From: Bifidobacterium pongonis
GTDB lineage: Bacteria; Actinomycetota; Actinomycetes; Actinomycetales; Bifidobacteriaceae
Length of the DNA stretch: 64,000 nucleotides
Assembly (NCBI RefSeq): GCF_019331805.1
Contig: NZ_JAHBBE010000011.1
Location: 1-64,000, forward strand
Direction: 5' to 3'
Part shown: positions 29,376 through 37,638 of the stretch, in pieces
How the letters are laid out: each line of letters begins with the position of its first letter
How positions within the stretch are numbered: position 1 is the stretch's first letter
Translations under genes and position numbers: made by a program
Notes under the pieces: model-generated
The model's input: only the letters and a program-made list of their open reading frames with translations
The model's database searches: none
Told to the model about the DNA's origin: nothing

Positions 29376-31070
29376 TCAGCGGTACCAGACGTTAGCCTCG
29401 TAGGGGCGCAGCAACACGCGACGGGCGTACGCTTTGACGCGCTGATCCGGGTAGTTGCCGAGCACGCGTTCGAATCCGGCGAGATCGGGCGCGCCCTCCC
29501 ACATGCAGTCCTTGCCGTGGAAGTTCGCCGCCACGATGAGCTCATGGCCTTCGTAACGGCGGCGGTAGGCGAACACCGAAGGGTGGTCGAGCGCGAGCGG
29601 TTCCACGTCGCCGTAGGCAATCACGTCGAGCTTCTTGCGCAGGGCGATGAGCGCACGGTAGTAGTTCAGGACGGAGTCGGGGTCGGCATCCTCACGCTTG
29701 GCGTTGATGACCGTGTGGTTCGCGTTGACGCCGATCCACGGCCGTGCATGCCGCGCGCCACGTTTCGGCTCGTCCATGAACCCCGCGTACCGCGATCCGT
29801 CCCATTGCATGGGCGTGCGCGCGTTGTCACGCGAGTGGATCTGCACGACGCGCATCGCGTCCCTGGCGTTCAGGCCCTTGTCCTGCAGGATGCGATGGTA
29901 GTTGAGGCTTTCCACGTCGCGGAATTGGTCGATGCGGGTGAAATCGGCGTTGGTCATGCCCAGTTCCTCACCCTGGTACACGTACGGTGTGCCGCGCAGG
30001 CAGTGGATGATGGTGGCCAGCATCGTGGCGGACTGCCGCCAATACCGGCCGTCGTCGCCGAATCGCGAGACGACGCGCGGCTGGTCATGGTTGCACCAGA
30101 AGACCGCGTTCCACGCGTCATGGTCGGCCATGCCGGTCTGCCAGTCGAACATGATGCGCTTGAGCTTGGCGAAATCGGGCGGGACGACCACCCATTTGTC
30201 GTTGCCCGCGAAGTCGACCTTGAGATGGTGGAAGCTGAACACCATGGACAGTTCGCCGGTGGTGCGCCCCGCATACCAGTAGCATTCCTCCATGCTGGTG
30301 CTGGACATCTCCCCCACGGTGACGATCCGTGTGTCGGTGCCGAAGGTCGTCGCGTTCAGTTCGCGCAGGTACTGGTGGATCTTCGGACCGTCGGTGTAGA
30401 ACCTGCGGCCGTCGCCTTCGGGGTCGTCCTCGAACGCCGCCTTGCTGATGAGGTTGATGACGTCGAAGCGGAAGCCTTTGACGCCCTTGTCCATCCAGAA
30501 GCGGACGATGTTGCGGATCTCGCGGCGCACGTTCTCGTTCTCCCAGTTGAGGTCGGCTTGGCTCCGGTCGAACAGGTGCAGGTAGTATTCGTCGAATTCG
30601 GGCACGTACTGCCAGGCGCTGCCGCCGAATTTGCTTTCCCAGTTGGTCGGCGGGCGCCCCTCCCCCTTGCCTTTGCGGAAGAAGAAGAACTCCTTGTAGT
30701 ACGGGTCGCCGGCGATGGCCTTGCGGAACCATTCGTGGTCGGTCGACACATGGTTGAACACCATGTCGAACATCAGTCCGATGCCGCGCTTGTCGGCTTC
30801 GGCGATGAGCCGTTCGACGTCCTCCATGGTGCCGTAGCTCGGGTCGATGTTGTAGTAGTCCGCCACGTCGTAGCCGTTGTCGTGCTGCGGCGAGACGAAG
30901 AACGGCGTCAGCCAGATATAGTCCACGCCGAGATCCCTAATGTAGTCGAGTTTCTCGATGACGCCGTTGATGTCGCCCAGGCCGTCGCCGTTGCTGTCGC
31001 GGAAGGATTTCGGGTAGATCTGGTAGACGACGCTCCTGCGGAAGTCATCCGGTTTGTTGCTGTGCTGCAT
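29376..31070 (-). CDS. treC: GH13 alpha-glucosidase, probable trehalose-6-phosphate hydrolase
   Basis: 564 residues, GH13 subfamily near oligo-1,6-glucosidase. Region I DMVFNHVS, region II GFRFDVIN with the nucleophile Asp, region III VGEMSST with the acid Glu, and region IV FWCNHDQPR are present. In isolation this could be an isomaltase-type enzyme. The adjacent TreB-like PTS permease and operator-controlled regulator make cleavage of trehalose 6-phosphate to glucose and glucose 6-phosphate the best inference. ATG follows AAGGACACAAC, and 93 bases with a hairpin separate it from treB. Confidence 0.8.
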   Translation of the reverse strand: MQHSNKPDDFRRSVVYQIYPKSFRDSNGDGLGDINGVIEKLDYIRDLGVDYIWLTPFFVSPQHDNGYDVADYYNIDPSYGTMEDVERLIAEADKRGIGLMFDMVFNHVSTDHEWFRKAIAGDPYYKEFFFFRKGKGEGRPPTNWESKFGGSAWQYVPEFDEYYLHLFDRSQADLNWENENVRREIRNIVRFWMDKGVKGFRFDVINLISKAAFEDDPEGDGRRFYTDGPKIHQYLRELNATTFGTDTRIVTVGEMSSTSMEECYWYAGRTTGELSMVFSFHHLKVDFAGNDKWVVVPPDFAKLKRIMFDWQTGMADHDAWNAVFWCNHDQPRVVSRFGDDGRYWRQSATMLATIIHCLRGTPYVYQGEELGMTNADFTRIDQFRDVESLNYHRILQDKGLNARDAMRVVQIHSRDNARTPMQWDGSRYAGFMDEPKRGARHARPWIGVNANHTVINAKREDADPDSVLNYYRALIALRKKLDVIAYGDVEPLALDHPSVFAYRRRYEGHELIVAANFHGKDCMWEGAPDLAGFERVLGNYPDQRVKAYARRVLLRPYEANVWYR

Positions 31071-31125
31071 GTTGTGTCCTTGATCGTGGTCGTTATGTGC
31101 GGTTGTTCGCGTTATGTTCGAGGAT

Positions 31126-31153
31126 GCCGACGCCCCATATGAGAGGCGTCGGC
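31126..31153 (-). terminator. Hairpin between treB and treC
   Basis: GCCGACGCC pairs with GGCGTCGGC across a 10-base loop in the 93-base gap. It may lower treC expression relative to treB, or stabilise the treB message. Confidence 0.5.
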
Positions 31154-31163
31154 TTAGGGGCGG

Positions 31164-33161
31164 TCAGGCCCGGTTGCTCCAGGTGATGACCGGGGTGGCA
31201 CCCGCCTTCGCGTCGACGCCGGAGCGCATCGTCACGCCGGTCGCGCCCCCTTCGGCGGTGACGATGAGCATCGTGGTGCACGGATGCCCCGCCTTGCGAA
31301 TCTTCCCGGGATTGAATCGGATGAGCGGGTCGCCGCGGTGCACCGTGTCGCCCAGTCCGACGAGGCATTCGAATCCGTCACCGCCCATGGAGACGGTGTC
31401 GATGCCCACGTGGATGAGCAGTTCCATGCCGTTCGCGAGTTTCAGACCGCATGCGTGGCGCGTGTCCGCCATGACCACGGATACGGTGGCGTCGGCGGGT
31501 GCCAGCACCACGTTCCCGGCGGGTTCGAAGGCGACGCCGTCGCCGACGACCTTCTTGGAGAACACCTCGTCCGGCACCTGGCTGAGCGGGATGACCTTGC
31601 CGTCCACGATCGCGGTGGCCTTGCCATCATCGACGAGTTCGACAGGCGCGGCGGGCTTGGCGGGTGCGGTCTTGGCGTTCCTGCCGGCGGAAGCGGCGGA
31701 GGAATCGCCCTCTCCCTCGATTTCGGCGGAGACCAGGCCGCGTTCGGATGTGGTCAGCTTCGCCTTGCCGACCATCAGGGTGAGCAGGAACGGCACGATC
31801 ATGGCCACGAGCATGGCGATGAGGAAGACGAGGAAGAAACGGGGCTTGATGGACAGGATGCCCGGAATGCCGCCGACACCGATGCTCAACGCCTCGGCCC
31901 CGAAACCGACCGAGATCATGGCCGCGCAGGAGGAACCCAGCATGCCGCACACCAGCGGGAACACATATTTGAGGTTCACGCCGAACAGCGCGGGTTCGGT
32001 GACGCCCAGATAGCAGGAGATGAACGCGGGGACGTTGACCTGCTGGGCGCGCTTGTTCTTCCTCTGCAGCACGGACATGGCCACCACGGACGACCCCTGG
32101 GCGATATTCGACAGCGCGATCATCGGCCACAGGATGGTGCTGCCGGTGGCCGCGATCAGCTGGGAGTCGATGGCGTTGGTCATGTGGTGCAGGCCCGTCA
32201 TCACGAGCGGCGCGTACAGCAGGCCGAAGATGGCGGCGAAGACGAGGCGGTACGGGGAGGTCAGGCCCGAATACACGATGTTGGCGATGCCGTCACCGAT
32301 CTTCCAGCCGATCGGTCCAACGATCGTGTGCGAGATGAGTACCGCGAGCAGCAGCGAGCAGAACGGCACCACGATCATGCTGATGACTTCGGGGCATATC
32401 CTGCGGAAGAACCGTTCGAGATACACCAGCACGAAGCCCGCCATCATGGCCGCGATGACCTGGCCCTGGTAGCCGATCATCTGCACGTGGGCGAATCCGA
32501 AATCCCAGTACGGGATCTTGGACGCCGGCGTGGAGGCGACGGAGAAACCGTTGAGCAGCTGCGGCGAGACGAGCGTCAGGCCGAGCACGATGCCGAGGAT
32601 CTGCGTGGTGCCCATCTTCTTGGTGATGGACCATACGATACCGACCGGCAGCAGGTGGAACACCGCCTCGCCGATGAGCCACAGGAACTGGTACATGCCG
32701 CTCCAGAACTGGGAGATGTCCGCCAGGCTCTGGGTGCCGTTGTTGAAGAAGTTGATCTCGCCGATCACATTGCGCAGGCCCAGGATGAGACCGCCGCACA
32801 CGAGGGCGGGGATGATCGGGGCGAAGATCTCGCCCAGCACGCCCATGACGCGCTGCAGGACGTTCTGGTTGCTTTTGGCGGCATCCTTGACGGCCTCCTT
32901 GCTCACGCCCTCGATGCCGGCCAGATCGGTGAACTCGTTGTAGAAATCGGCCACGCCGTTGCCGATGATGACCTGGAACTGGCCGGCCTGCGTGAACGTG
33001 CCCTTGACGCTGGGCAACGCTTCGATGAGGCTGGTGTCGGCTTTGCCCGGGTTCGCCAGCACGAACCGCATCCTGGTGATGCAATGCGAGACCGCCTTGA
33101 TATTCGACTTGCCGCCCACGTATTGCAGGAGGCGCTTCGCGTCGTCTTCGTATTTGCCCAT
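31164..33161 (-). CDS. treB: PTS EIIBCA transporter, trehalose type
   Basis: 665 residues with all three domains. EIIB at the N-terminus has the phosphorylated cysteine C27 in SHCITRMRF. EIIC has about ten hydrophobic segments (residues about 105-470). A glucose-type EIIA has its active histidine at H584 in LLIHVGIDTV. The IIBC part resembles TreB of the glucose superfamily. It would import trehalose as trehalose 6-phosphate. E. coli TreB lacks an EIIA domain, so this form is self-contained. ATG follows AAGGAATAACC. Perfect operator at 33265 upstream. Confidence 0.85.
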   Translation of the reverse strand: MGKYEDDAKRLLQYVGGKSNIKAVSHCITRMRFVLANPGKADTSLIEALPSVKGTFTQAGQFQVIIGNGVADFYNEFTDLAGIEGVSKEAVKDAAKSNQNVLQRVMGVLGEIFAPIIPALVCGGLILGLRNVIGEINFFNNGTQSLADISQFWSGMYQFLWLIGEAVFHLLPVGIVWSITKKMGTTQILGIVLGLTLVSPQLLNGFSVASTPASKIPYWDFGFAHVQMIGYQGQVIAAMMAGFVLVYLERFFRRICPEVISMIVVPFCSLLLAVLISHTIVGPIGWKIGDGIANIVYSGLTSPYRLVFAAIFGLLYAPLVMTGLHHMTNAIDSQLIAATGSTILWPMIALSNIAQGSSVVAMSVLQRKNKRAQQVNVPAFISCYLGVTEPALFGVNLKYVFPLVCGMLGSSCAAMISVGFGAEALSIGVGGIPGILSIKPRFFLVFLIAMLVAMIVPFLLTLMVGKAKLTTSERGLVSAEIEGEGDSSAASAGRNAKTAPAKPAAPVELVDDGKATAIVDGKVIPLSQVPDEVFSKKVVGDGVAFEPAGNVVLAPADATVSVVMADTRHACGLKLANGMELLIHVGIDTVSMGGDGFECLVGLGDTVHRGDPLIRFNPGKIRKAGHPCTTMLIVTAEGGATGVTMRSGVDAKAGATPVITWSNRA

Positions 33162-33243
33162 GGTTATTCCTTGACTCCACTTCGCTGTGCTTTGGTTATG
33201 CCGACCAGTGCGCGATCCTTGCGTCGTCTCCCTCGCACGCCAG

Positions 33244-33278
33244 TCTGTTTAAACAAGAGGAAAACTTGTTTAAACAAG
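33244..33278. promoter_or_regulatory. Two treR operators upstream of treB
   Basis: CTTGTTTAAACAAG at 33265-33278 is a perfect 14-bp palindrome. TCTGTTTAAACAAG at 33244-33257 matches 12 of 14 bases. The centres are 21 bp apart, so a regulator dimer at each would face the same side of the DNA. Confidence 0.8.
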
Positions 33279-33373
33279 ATTATCCCACCGTACGTCGGCC
33301 TGTCAATCCGCGCAACATGTGCAAACAGGCTCGCCCGACCGCAGGCAACGCGACACGCCCTACAATGGACACA

Positions 33374-33387
33374 GTCGTTTAAACAAG
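33374..33387. promoter_or_regulatory. Third treR operator, at the treR start
   Basis: GTCGTTTAAACAAG matches 12 of 14 bases of the palindrome at 33265. It ends 12 bases before the treR ATG, next to its GGAG, which fits autoregulation. Confidence 0.75.
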
Positions 33388-33399
33388 ATGGAGAACACC

Positions 33400-34116
33400 A
33401 TGCCGAAGGCGAAATACGAAGACATCTACAAAGACCTGAAACGGCGCATCGAACAGGGCGAATTCCCCCACCAGGCGCTCCTGCCGTCGGAGAACGCGCT
33501 CGCCACCGCATACGAATGCACGCGCAACACCGTGCGCAGGGCCCTCGCCCAGCTCGCCCAAGACGGTTACGTCCACCCCATCCAAGGCAAAGGCGTGCGC
33601 GTCATCTTCCAGCCGACCGACAAGACGGCGTTCACCGTCGGCACCATCGAATCCTTCCAGGAATCGGCGGAACGCAACCGCAAGACGCCCTCCACACGTG
33701 TGCTCAGCTTCGCCGAAATCACCGCGGACGAAGCGCTGGCGCACAGAACCGGATTCGACGTCGGCACGAAGCTGACGGAAGTGAAACGCCTGCGTCTCAT
33801 GGACGGCGAACCGCTCATCATCGACCACAACTACTTCCGCACCGATCTCGTCCCCGGGCTCAGCGTGCGGGTCATGGCGCATTCCGTCTACGCCTACCTG
33901 GAGGACACGCTCGGCATGACCATCAGCACAAGCAAACGCACCATCACCGTCGAACTGGCCAACCCGATCGACAAGGCCTACCTCAAGCTCGGAGAATACA
34001 ACTGTATGGCGGTGGTCAGCAGCCAAACCTTCAACGAGGACGGCGAACAGTTCGAATACACCGAATCGCGGCACCGGCCCGACTACTTCCGCTTCCAGGA
34101 CATCGCCACACGCTAG
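33400..34116 (+). CDS. treR: GntR/HutC-family regulator (TreR-like)
   Basis: 238 residues. The N-terminal winged helix has YKDLKRRIEQGEFPHQALLP then SENALATAYECTRNTVRRAL. The C-terminal UTRA sensor domain has FAEITADEAL and DHNYFRTDLVPG. The family includes Bacillus TreR, which senses trehalose 6-phosphate. I chose ATG at 33400 (MPKAKYEDI), preceded by GGAG at 6 bases; 33388 is also in frame. It is divergent from treB, with operators on both promoters. Confidence 0.88.
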   Translation: MPKAKYEDIYKDLKRRIEQGEFPHQALLPSENALATAYECTRNTVRRALAQLAQDGYVHPIQGKGVRVIFQPTDKTAFTVGTIESFQESAERNRKTPSTRVLSFAEITADEALAHRTGFDVGTKLTEVKRLRLMDGEPLIIDHNYFRTDLVPGLSVRVMAHSVYAYLEDTLGMTISTSKRTITVELANPIDKAYLKLGEYNCMAVVSSQTFNEDGEQFEYTESRHRPDYFRFQDIATR

Positions 34117-34186
34117 GCCGCAAACGGCGAGCCGGACGGCAAATCGACCGGCCGCATCGGCGCGATTCACGGCATGACACAACACA

Positions 34187-34223
34187 AGGCGGGCCCGCAC
34201 CGTAGTTCGGTGCGGGCCCGCCT
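34187..34223. terminator. Bidirectional hairpin between treR and the permease-dehydrogenase gene
   Basis: AGGCGGGCCCGCACCG pairs perfectly with 34208-34223 over a 5-base loop. It lies between convergent genes and can serve both. Confidence 0.7.
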
Positions 34224-34248
34224 CGCTTCAGGCCCTTCGGGTGCTCCC

Positions 34249-36921
34249 TCAGAGCATCGACTCGTACAGCCGTTCCAGCGACTCCTCGGTGGTGACGAGT
34301 TCGGAACCGGGCGTGTTCACGAGGTTGCCGGGCGAAACCTTATGGGCGTTGGCGGCCAGCCACGGGATATCCTTCTTCGTGATGCCCAGATCGGTGAGGG
34401 TCACGTCAAGGTCGAGATCCTTGAGCAACGTTCTCATGCGCGGTGCGCAATCCTCAGCGGTGAAGCCGCCGAGCACCCTGGCGACGCGCCCGAACTTGAA
34501 GCGGTTGTACCGGTAGGTCGCCTCGATGGCCGTGGGTTCGATGGCAGCCAGACCCTTGCCGTGGGTGACGTCCTTCAGACCGCTGACCGGATGCTCCATG
34601 GCGTGCCCCAGCGTGATGCCGGCGGTGTTGATCACCATGCCGCCGATGGTGCCGGCCAGGCAGACCTTGGACCACTGTTCGTCGGTGCCCTCGCCGCGGT
34701 ACAGGCTCACGATGTTGTTGGCGATCAGCGGGATCGCGTACAGCGCGAGCGCGTCGGTGAACGGCTGGGCGTTGTTGGCGGTGAACGCCTCGATGCAATG
34801 GCAGAGCATGTCACATCCGTTGGCCGCGATGACACCGCTCGGCATGCTGCGCATGAGATCGGGATCGACGATGGATGCGGTGGCGACGAGCGCCGGGCTG
34901 CGCAGGGACTTCTTGTCGCCGTTGTCGGGATTGGTCATGACCGCGAAGCCGTTGGATTCCGAACCGGTGCCGAAGGTGGTGGGTACGAGGATGAGCGGCA
35001 GGGCCTTGCTGGAGGTCTTCTCGCCGTAGATGTATTCGGTGACGCGGCCGTCGTTTCTGGCCATGAAGGCGATGCCCTTGGCCGCGTCCATGGCGCTGCC
35101 GCCGCCGAGGCCGATGATGACGTCGGCGTGGCGTTCGACGGCCAGCTTCGCGCCCTCCTCGACCGTGGTGGTCAGCGGGTTGGGGGTGACCTTGTCGAAC
35201 AGGACGGTGTTCATGCCCTCGTTCTCAAGAAGCGTGCGGACCCTGTCGTAGGTGCCGGTGCGCTTGACGGAGTTGCCGCCGGTGACGATCATCGCGGTCG
35301 AACCGTGGGCGGTGGCGATCTTGCCGACCTGCTCCACCTTGCCCTGGCCGAACACCAGGTTGACCGGCAGGAAGTAGTCGAAGCCGTGGCTCCACTCGTC
35401 CGGGGCGCTGGCCTCGGCGGCCATGATCGCGGTCGCGGCGCGTGCGGGCTTGGCCGTTTCGCCTTCCGCTTCGGCCTTGTCGGTTTCGCTGACGGCCAGC
35501 TGGGCGTAGTAGCCGAACTTCTCCTTGTAGACGAGCTTGCTGAAGATGAAGAACACCACGCCGAGCAGCGTCCAACCGGCGACCATCGCCCATTCCTGCG
35601 GGGCGAGGGTGACCCCCGTGCCCGGGAGGATGTAGAGCATGATCATGATGGCCGACATGAGCACGGCCATGGTGCCGATGAACTTCCAGTGCTTCACCTT
35701 GTACGGGCGCGGCAGGGTCGGTTCCTTCACATGCAGGATGATGAAGGAGAGCGACACCATGCAGTAGGCGAGGATGCAGCCGAAGTTGCCGGCGTCCACG
35801 ATCCAGACGAGCATTTTGCGGCCGGCGAACGGGGCGAGCACGCTGAGCAGGCCGACGACGAGGATGGAGACGTACGGGGTGTTGGTCTTCGGATGCAGCT
35901 TGCCGAAGAACTTCGGGATCATGTAGGACTCGGCCATGGAGTACATGGCGCGGCTGCCGCCGATCATGAACGAGTTCCAGCTGGTGATGATGCCGCACAT
36001 GCCGGCCAGGATCAGCACCTTCGCCATGACGGTGCTGTGGAAGGCGTTCGCCATGGCGTCGGCGGTGACCAGACCGCTGCCGTTGTAGGAAGCGGCGATC
36101 TGGCTACCGTTCATGACGTAGCCGACGGAGAAGATGACCAGCGCGTAGAAGCCGACGCCGAGGACGATGGAGAGGATCAGGATCTTGCCGATTTTCTTGA
36201 GCGGCACGTTGATCTCCTCGGCGGCCTGCGGGATGACGTCGAAGCCGATGAAGAAGAACGGGCTGACCGCGGCGACCTTGATGATGGTGCTCATCATGCC
36301 CTGCATGCCGCTGCCGGCGAACATCTGCCCTTCCAGGTTGGAGGGGTTGCCGGTGAACACGGACGCCACGATGAGCAGGATGCCCGCCGCGCCGATGGCG
36401 AGGGTCAGGATGTTCTGCAGTTTGGCGGCGGTTTTCGCGCCCATGATGTTGATCACGGTGATGAACACCGCGAAGACGATGGCGGTGGCCAGCCAGGTGG
36501 CGTAGATATCGAATCCGGCGACCGTGTACAGGTAGCCTTGCAGGAACTGCGGCCACACGTAGGTGATGATGGTCGGCAGCGCGCACGCCTCGAAGCATAC
36601 GACGCTCACATAGCCGAGGATGATGGCCCAGGTGCAGATGAACGAACCGACCGGCCCCATGGCCCTCATGCTGAACACATGCTCGCCGCCGCATTCCGGC
36701 ATGGCGGGTGTCAGTTCGGCGTAGGCCATGCCGATGAAGAAGATCATCACGCCGCCGAGGATGAAGCCCAGCATGGCACCGACGACGCCGGCCGTGCCGA
36801 TCCAATCACCGGTGGAAACGACCCATCCCCATCCGATCATGGCGCCGAAGGCGATCATCAGGATGTCCATGGAGCTGAAGGTCTTGTTGAATTTCGAATT
36901 TGTTCTAGTGTGTGTTTCCAT
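34249..36921 (-). CDS. Fusion: APC amino-acid permease + iron-dependent alcohol dehydrogenase
   Basis: One uninterrupted 890-residue frame. Residues 1 to about 475 are an APC-superfamily permease with about 12 hydrophobic helices and the family start SSMDILMIAFGAMIGWGW. Residues 476-513 are a polar, A/E/K-rich linker. Residues 514-890 are a complete Fe-ADH: GLGGGSAMDAAKG for NAD binding and metal ligands D704, H708, H773 and H787 with the spacings of 1,3-propanediol dehydrogenase. With 12 helices the enzyme would face the cytoplasm. A methionine at 500 (MAAEASAPD) has no ribosome site, so separate translation is unlikely. Substrate unknown; neighbours suggest an amine or omega-amino acid. Confidence 0.88.
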   Translation of the reverse strand: METHTRTNSKFNKTFSSMDILMIAFGAMIGWGWVVSTGDWIGTAGVVGAMLGFILGGVMIFFIGMAYAELTPAMPECGGEHVFSMRAMGPVGSFICTWAIILGYVSVVCFEACALPTIITYVWPQFLQGYLYTVAGFDIYATWLATAIVFAVFITVINIMGAKTAAKLQNILTLAIGAAGILLIVASVFTGNPSNLEGQMFAGSGMQGMMSTIIKVAAVSPFFFIGFDVIPQAAEEINVPLKKIGKILILSIVLGVGFYALVIFSVGYVMNGSQIAASYNGSGLVTADAMANAFHSTVMAKVLILAGMCGIITSWNSFMIGGSRAMYSMAESYMIPKFFGKLHPKTNTPYVSILVVGLLSVLAPFAGRKMLVWIVDAGNFGCILAYCMVSLSFIILHVKEPTLPRPYKVKHWKFIGTMAVLMSAIMIMLYILPGTGVTLAPQEWAMVAGWTLLGVVFFIFSKLVYKEKFGYYAQLAVSETDKAEAEGETAKPARAATAIMAAEASAPDEWSHGFDYFLPVNLVFGQGKVEQVGKIATAHGSTAMIVTGGNSVKRTGTYDRVRTLLENEGMNTVLFDKVTPNPLTTTVEEGAKLAVERHADVIIGLGGGSAMDAAKGIAFMARNDGRVTEYIYGEKTSSKALPLILVPTTFGTGSESNGFAVMTNPDNGDKKSLRSPALVATASIVDPDLMRSMPSGVIAANGCDMLCHCIEAFTANNAQPFTDALALYAIPLIANNIVSLYRGEGTDEQWSKVCLAGTIGGMVINTAGITLGHAMEHPVSGLKDVTHGKGLAAIEPTAIEATYRYNRFKFGRVARVLGGFTAEDCAPRMRTLLKDLDLDVTLTDLGITKKDIPWLAANAHKVSPGNLVNTPGSELVTTEESLERLYESML

Positions 36922-36958
36922 CGTCGTTCCTTCCGAATACGCGATGCGCGATGGCGGT

Positions 36959-36992
36959 GCCGTGCGGCCCTCACCCCTTCGGGCCGCACGGC
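36959..36992 (-). terminator. Hairpin between the kinase-like gene and the fusion gene
   Basis: GCCGTGCGGCCC pairs perfectly with GGGCCGCACGGC across a 10-base loop, 11 bases past the stop of the upstream gene. It may uncouple the fusion gene from the aminotransferase-kinase unit. Confidence 0.6.
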
Positions 36993-37002
36993 TGATCGCG
37001 CG

Positions 37003-37593
37003 TTATTCGTTCAGCATTTCCACCAGCAGAAGCAGATACTGGCAGGTTTTCTCCCAACCCAGCAGGCTGCTGTCGATCAGCAGGTCGCGCTGGGTGCGGT
37101 CGCCGCGGTTCGTGCCGGTGATGTACTGGTGCCGGCTGCGATTGCGGTCGTCGTTGTAGCTGATGATCTCCCGCGCCTTGGCTTCGCTCACCGACTGGTG
37201 TTCCATCACCGCGCGCACCCGGTCCTCCTCCGGCGCGTAGATGAAGATGTTGACCAGATCGTCGCGGTCCTGCAGCAGGTAGTTCGCGCTGCGCCCGATG
37301 ATCACGCAGGAGGATTTCTCGGCCATCTTGTGCATGGCCTGGTATTGCAGCGAGATGACCCGGTTCGTCAGGTTCGCGTACCGCGGGCCCAGCGTCGTTT
37401 CGAAGGTGTAGGGCACGTTCGTCGCCTTGTCGGCCTTCTCGACCAGCTCCTTGTCGACGTCCAGATCGTTGACGATCTTGTCGACCAGATCGCGGTCGTA
37501 GTATTCGATGCCGAGCGCGTCGGCGAGCATTTTGCCGATCTCCGGGCCACCGGCTCCGTATTCGCAACCGATGGTGATGACCATGTGTTTCAT
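37003..37593 (-). CDS. Cytidylate-kinase-like protein
   Basis: 196 residues. The P-loop is MVITIGCEYGAGGPEIGK, with the GxxxxGGxxIG form of the cytidylate-kinase-like family (PF13189 type), not the canonical GKS/T. YYDRDLVDKI and VIIGRSANYLL blocks are also typical. The substrate is unknown for these proteins. The gene lies 45 bases after the aminotransferase on the same strand, preceded by GAAAGGCGGA. Its role within an amine catabolic cluster is not obvious. Confidence 0.82.
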   Translation of the reverse strand: MKHMVITIGCEYGAGGPEIGKMLADALGIEYYDRDLVDKIVNDLDVDKELVEKADKATNVPYTFETTLGPRYANLTNRVISLQYQAMHKMAEKSSCVIIGRSANYLLQDRDDLVNIFIYAPEEDRVRAVMEHQSVSEAKAREIISYNDDRNRSRHQYITGTNRGDRTQRDLLIDSSLLGWEKTCQYLLLLVEMLNE

Positions 37594-37638
37594 GTCGTTC
37601 CGCCTTTCATGCGTTGCGTTCCTCCGGTCTGGCCGGAA

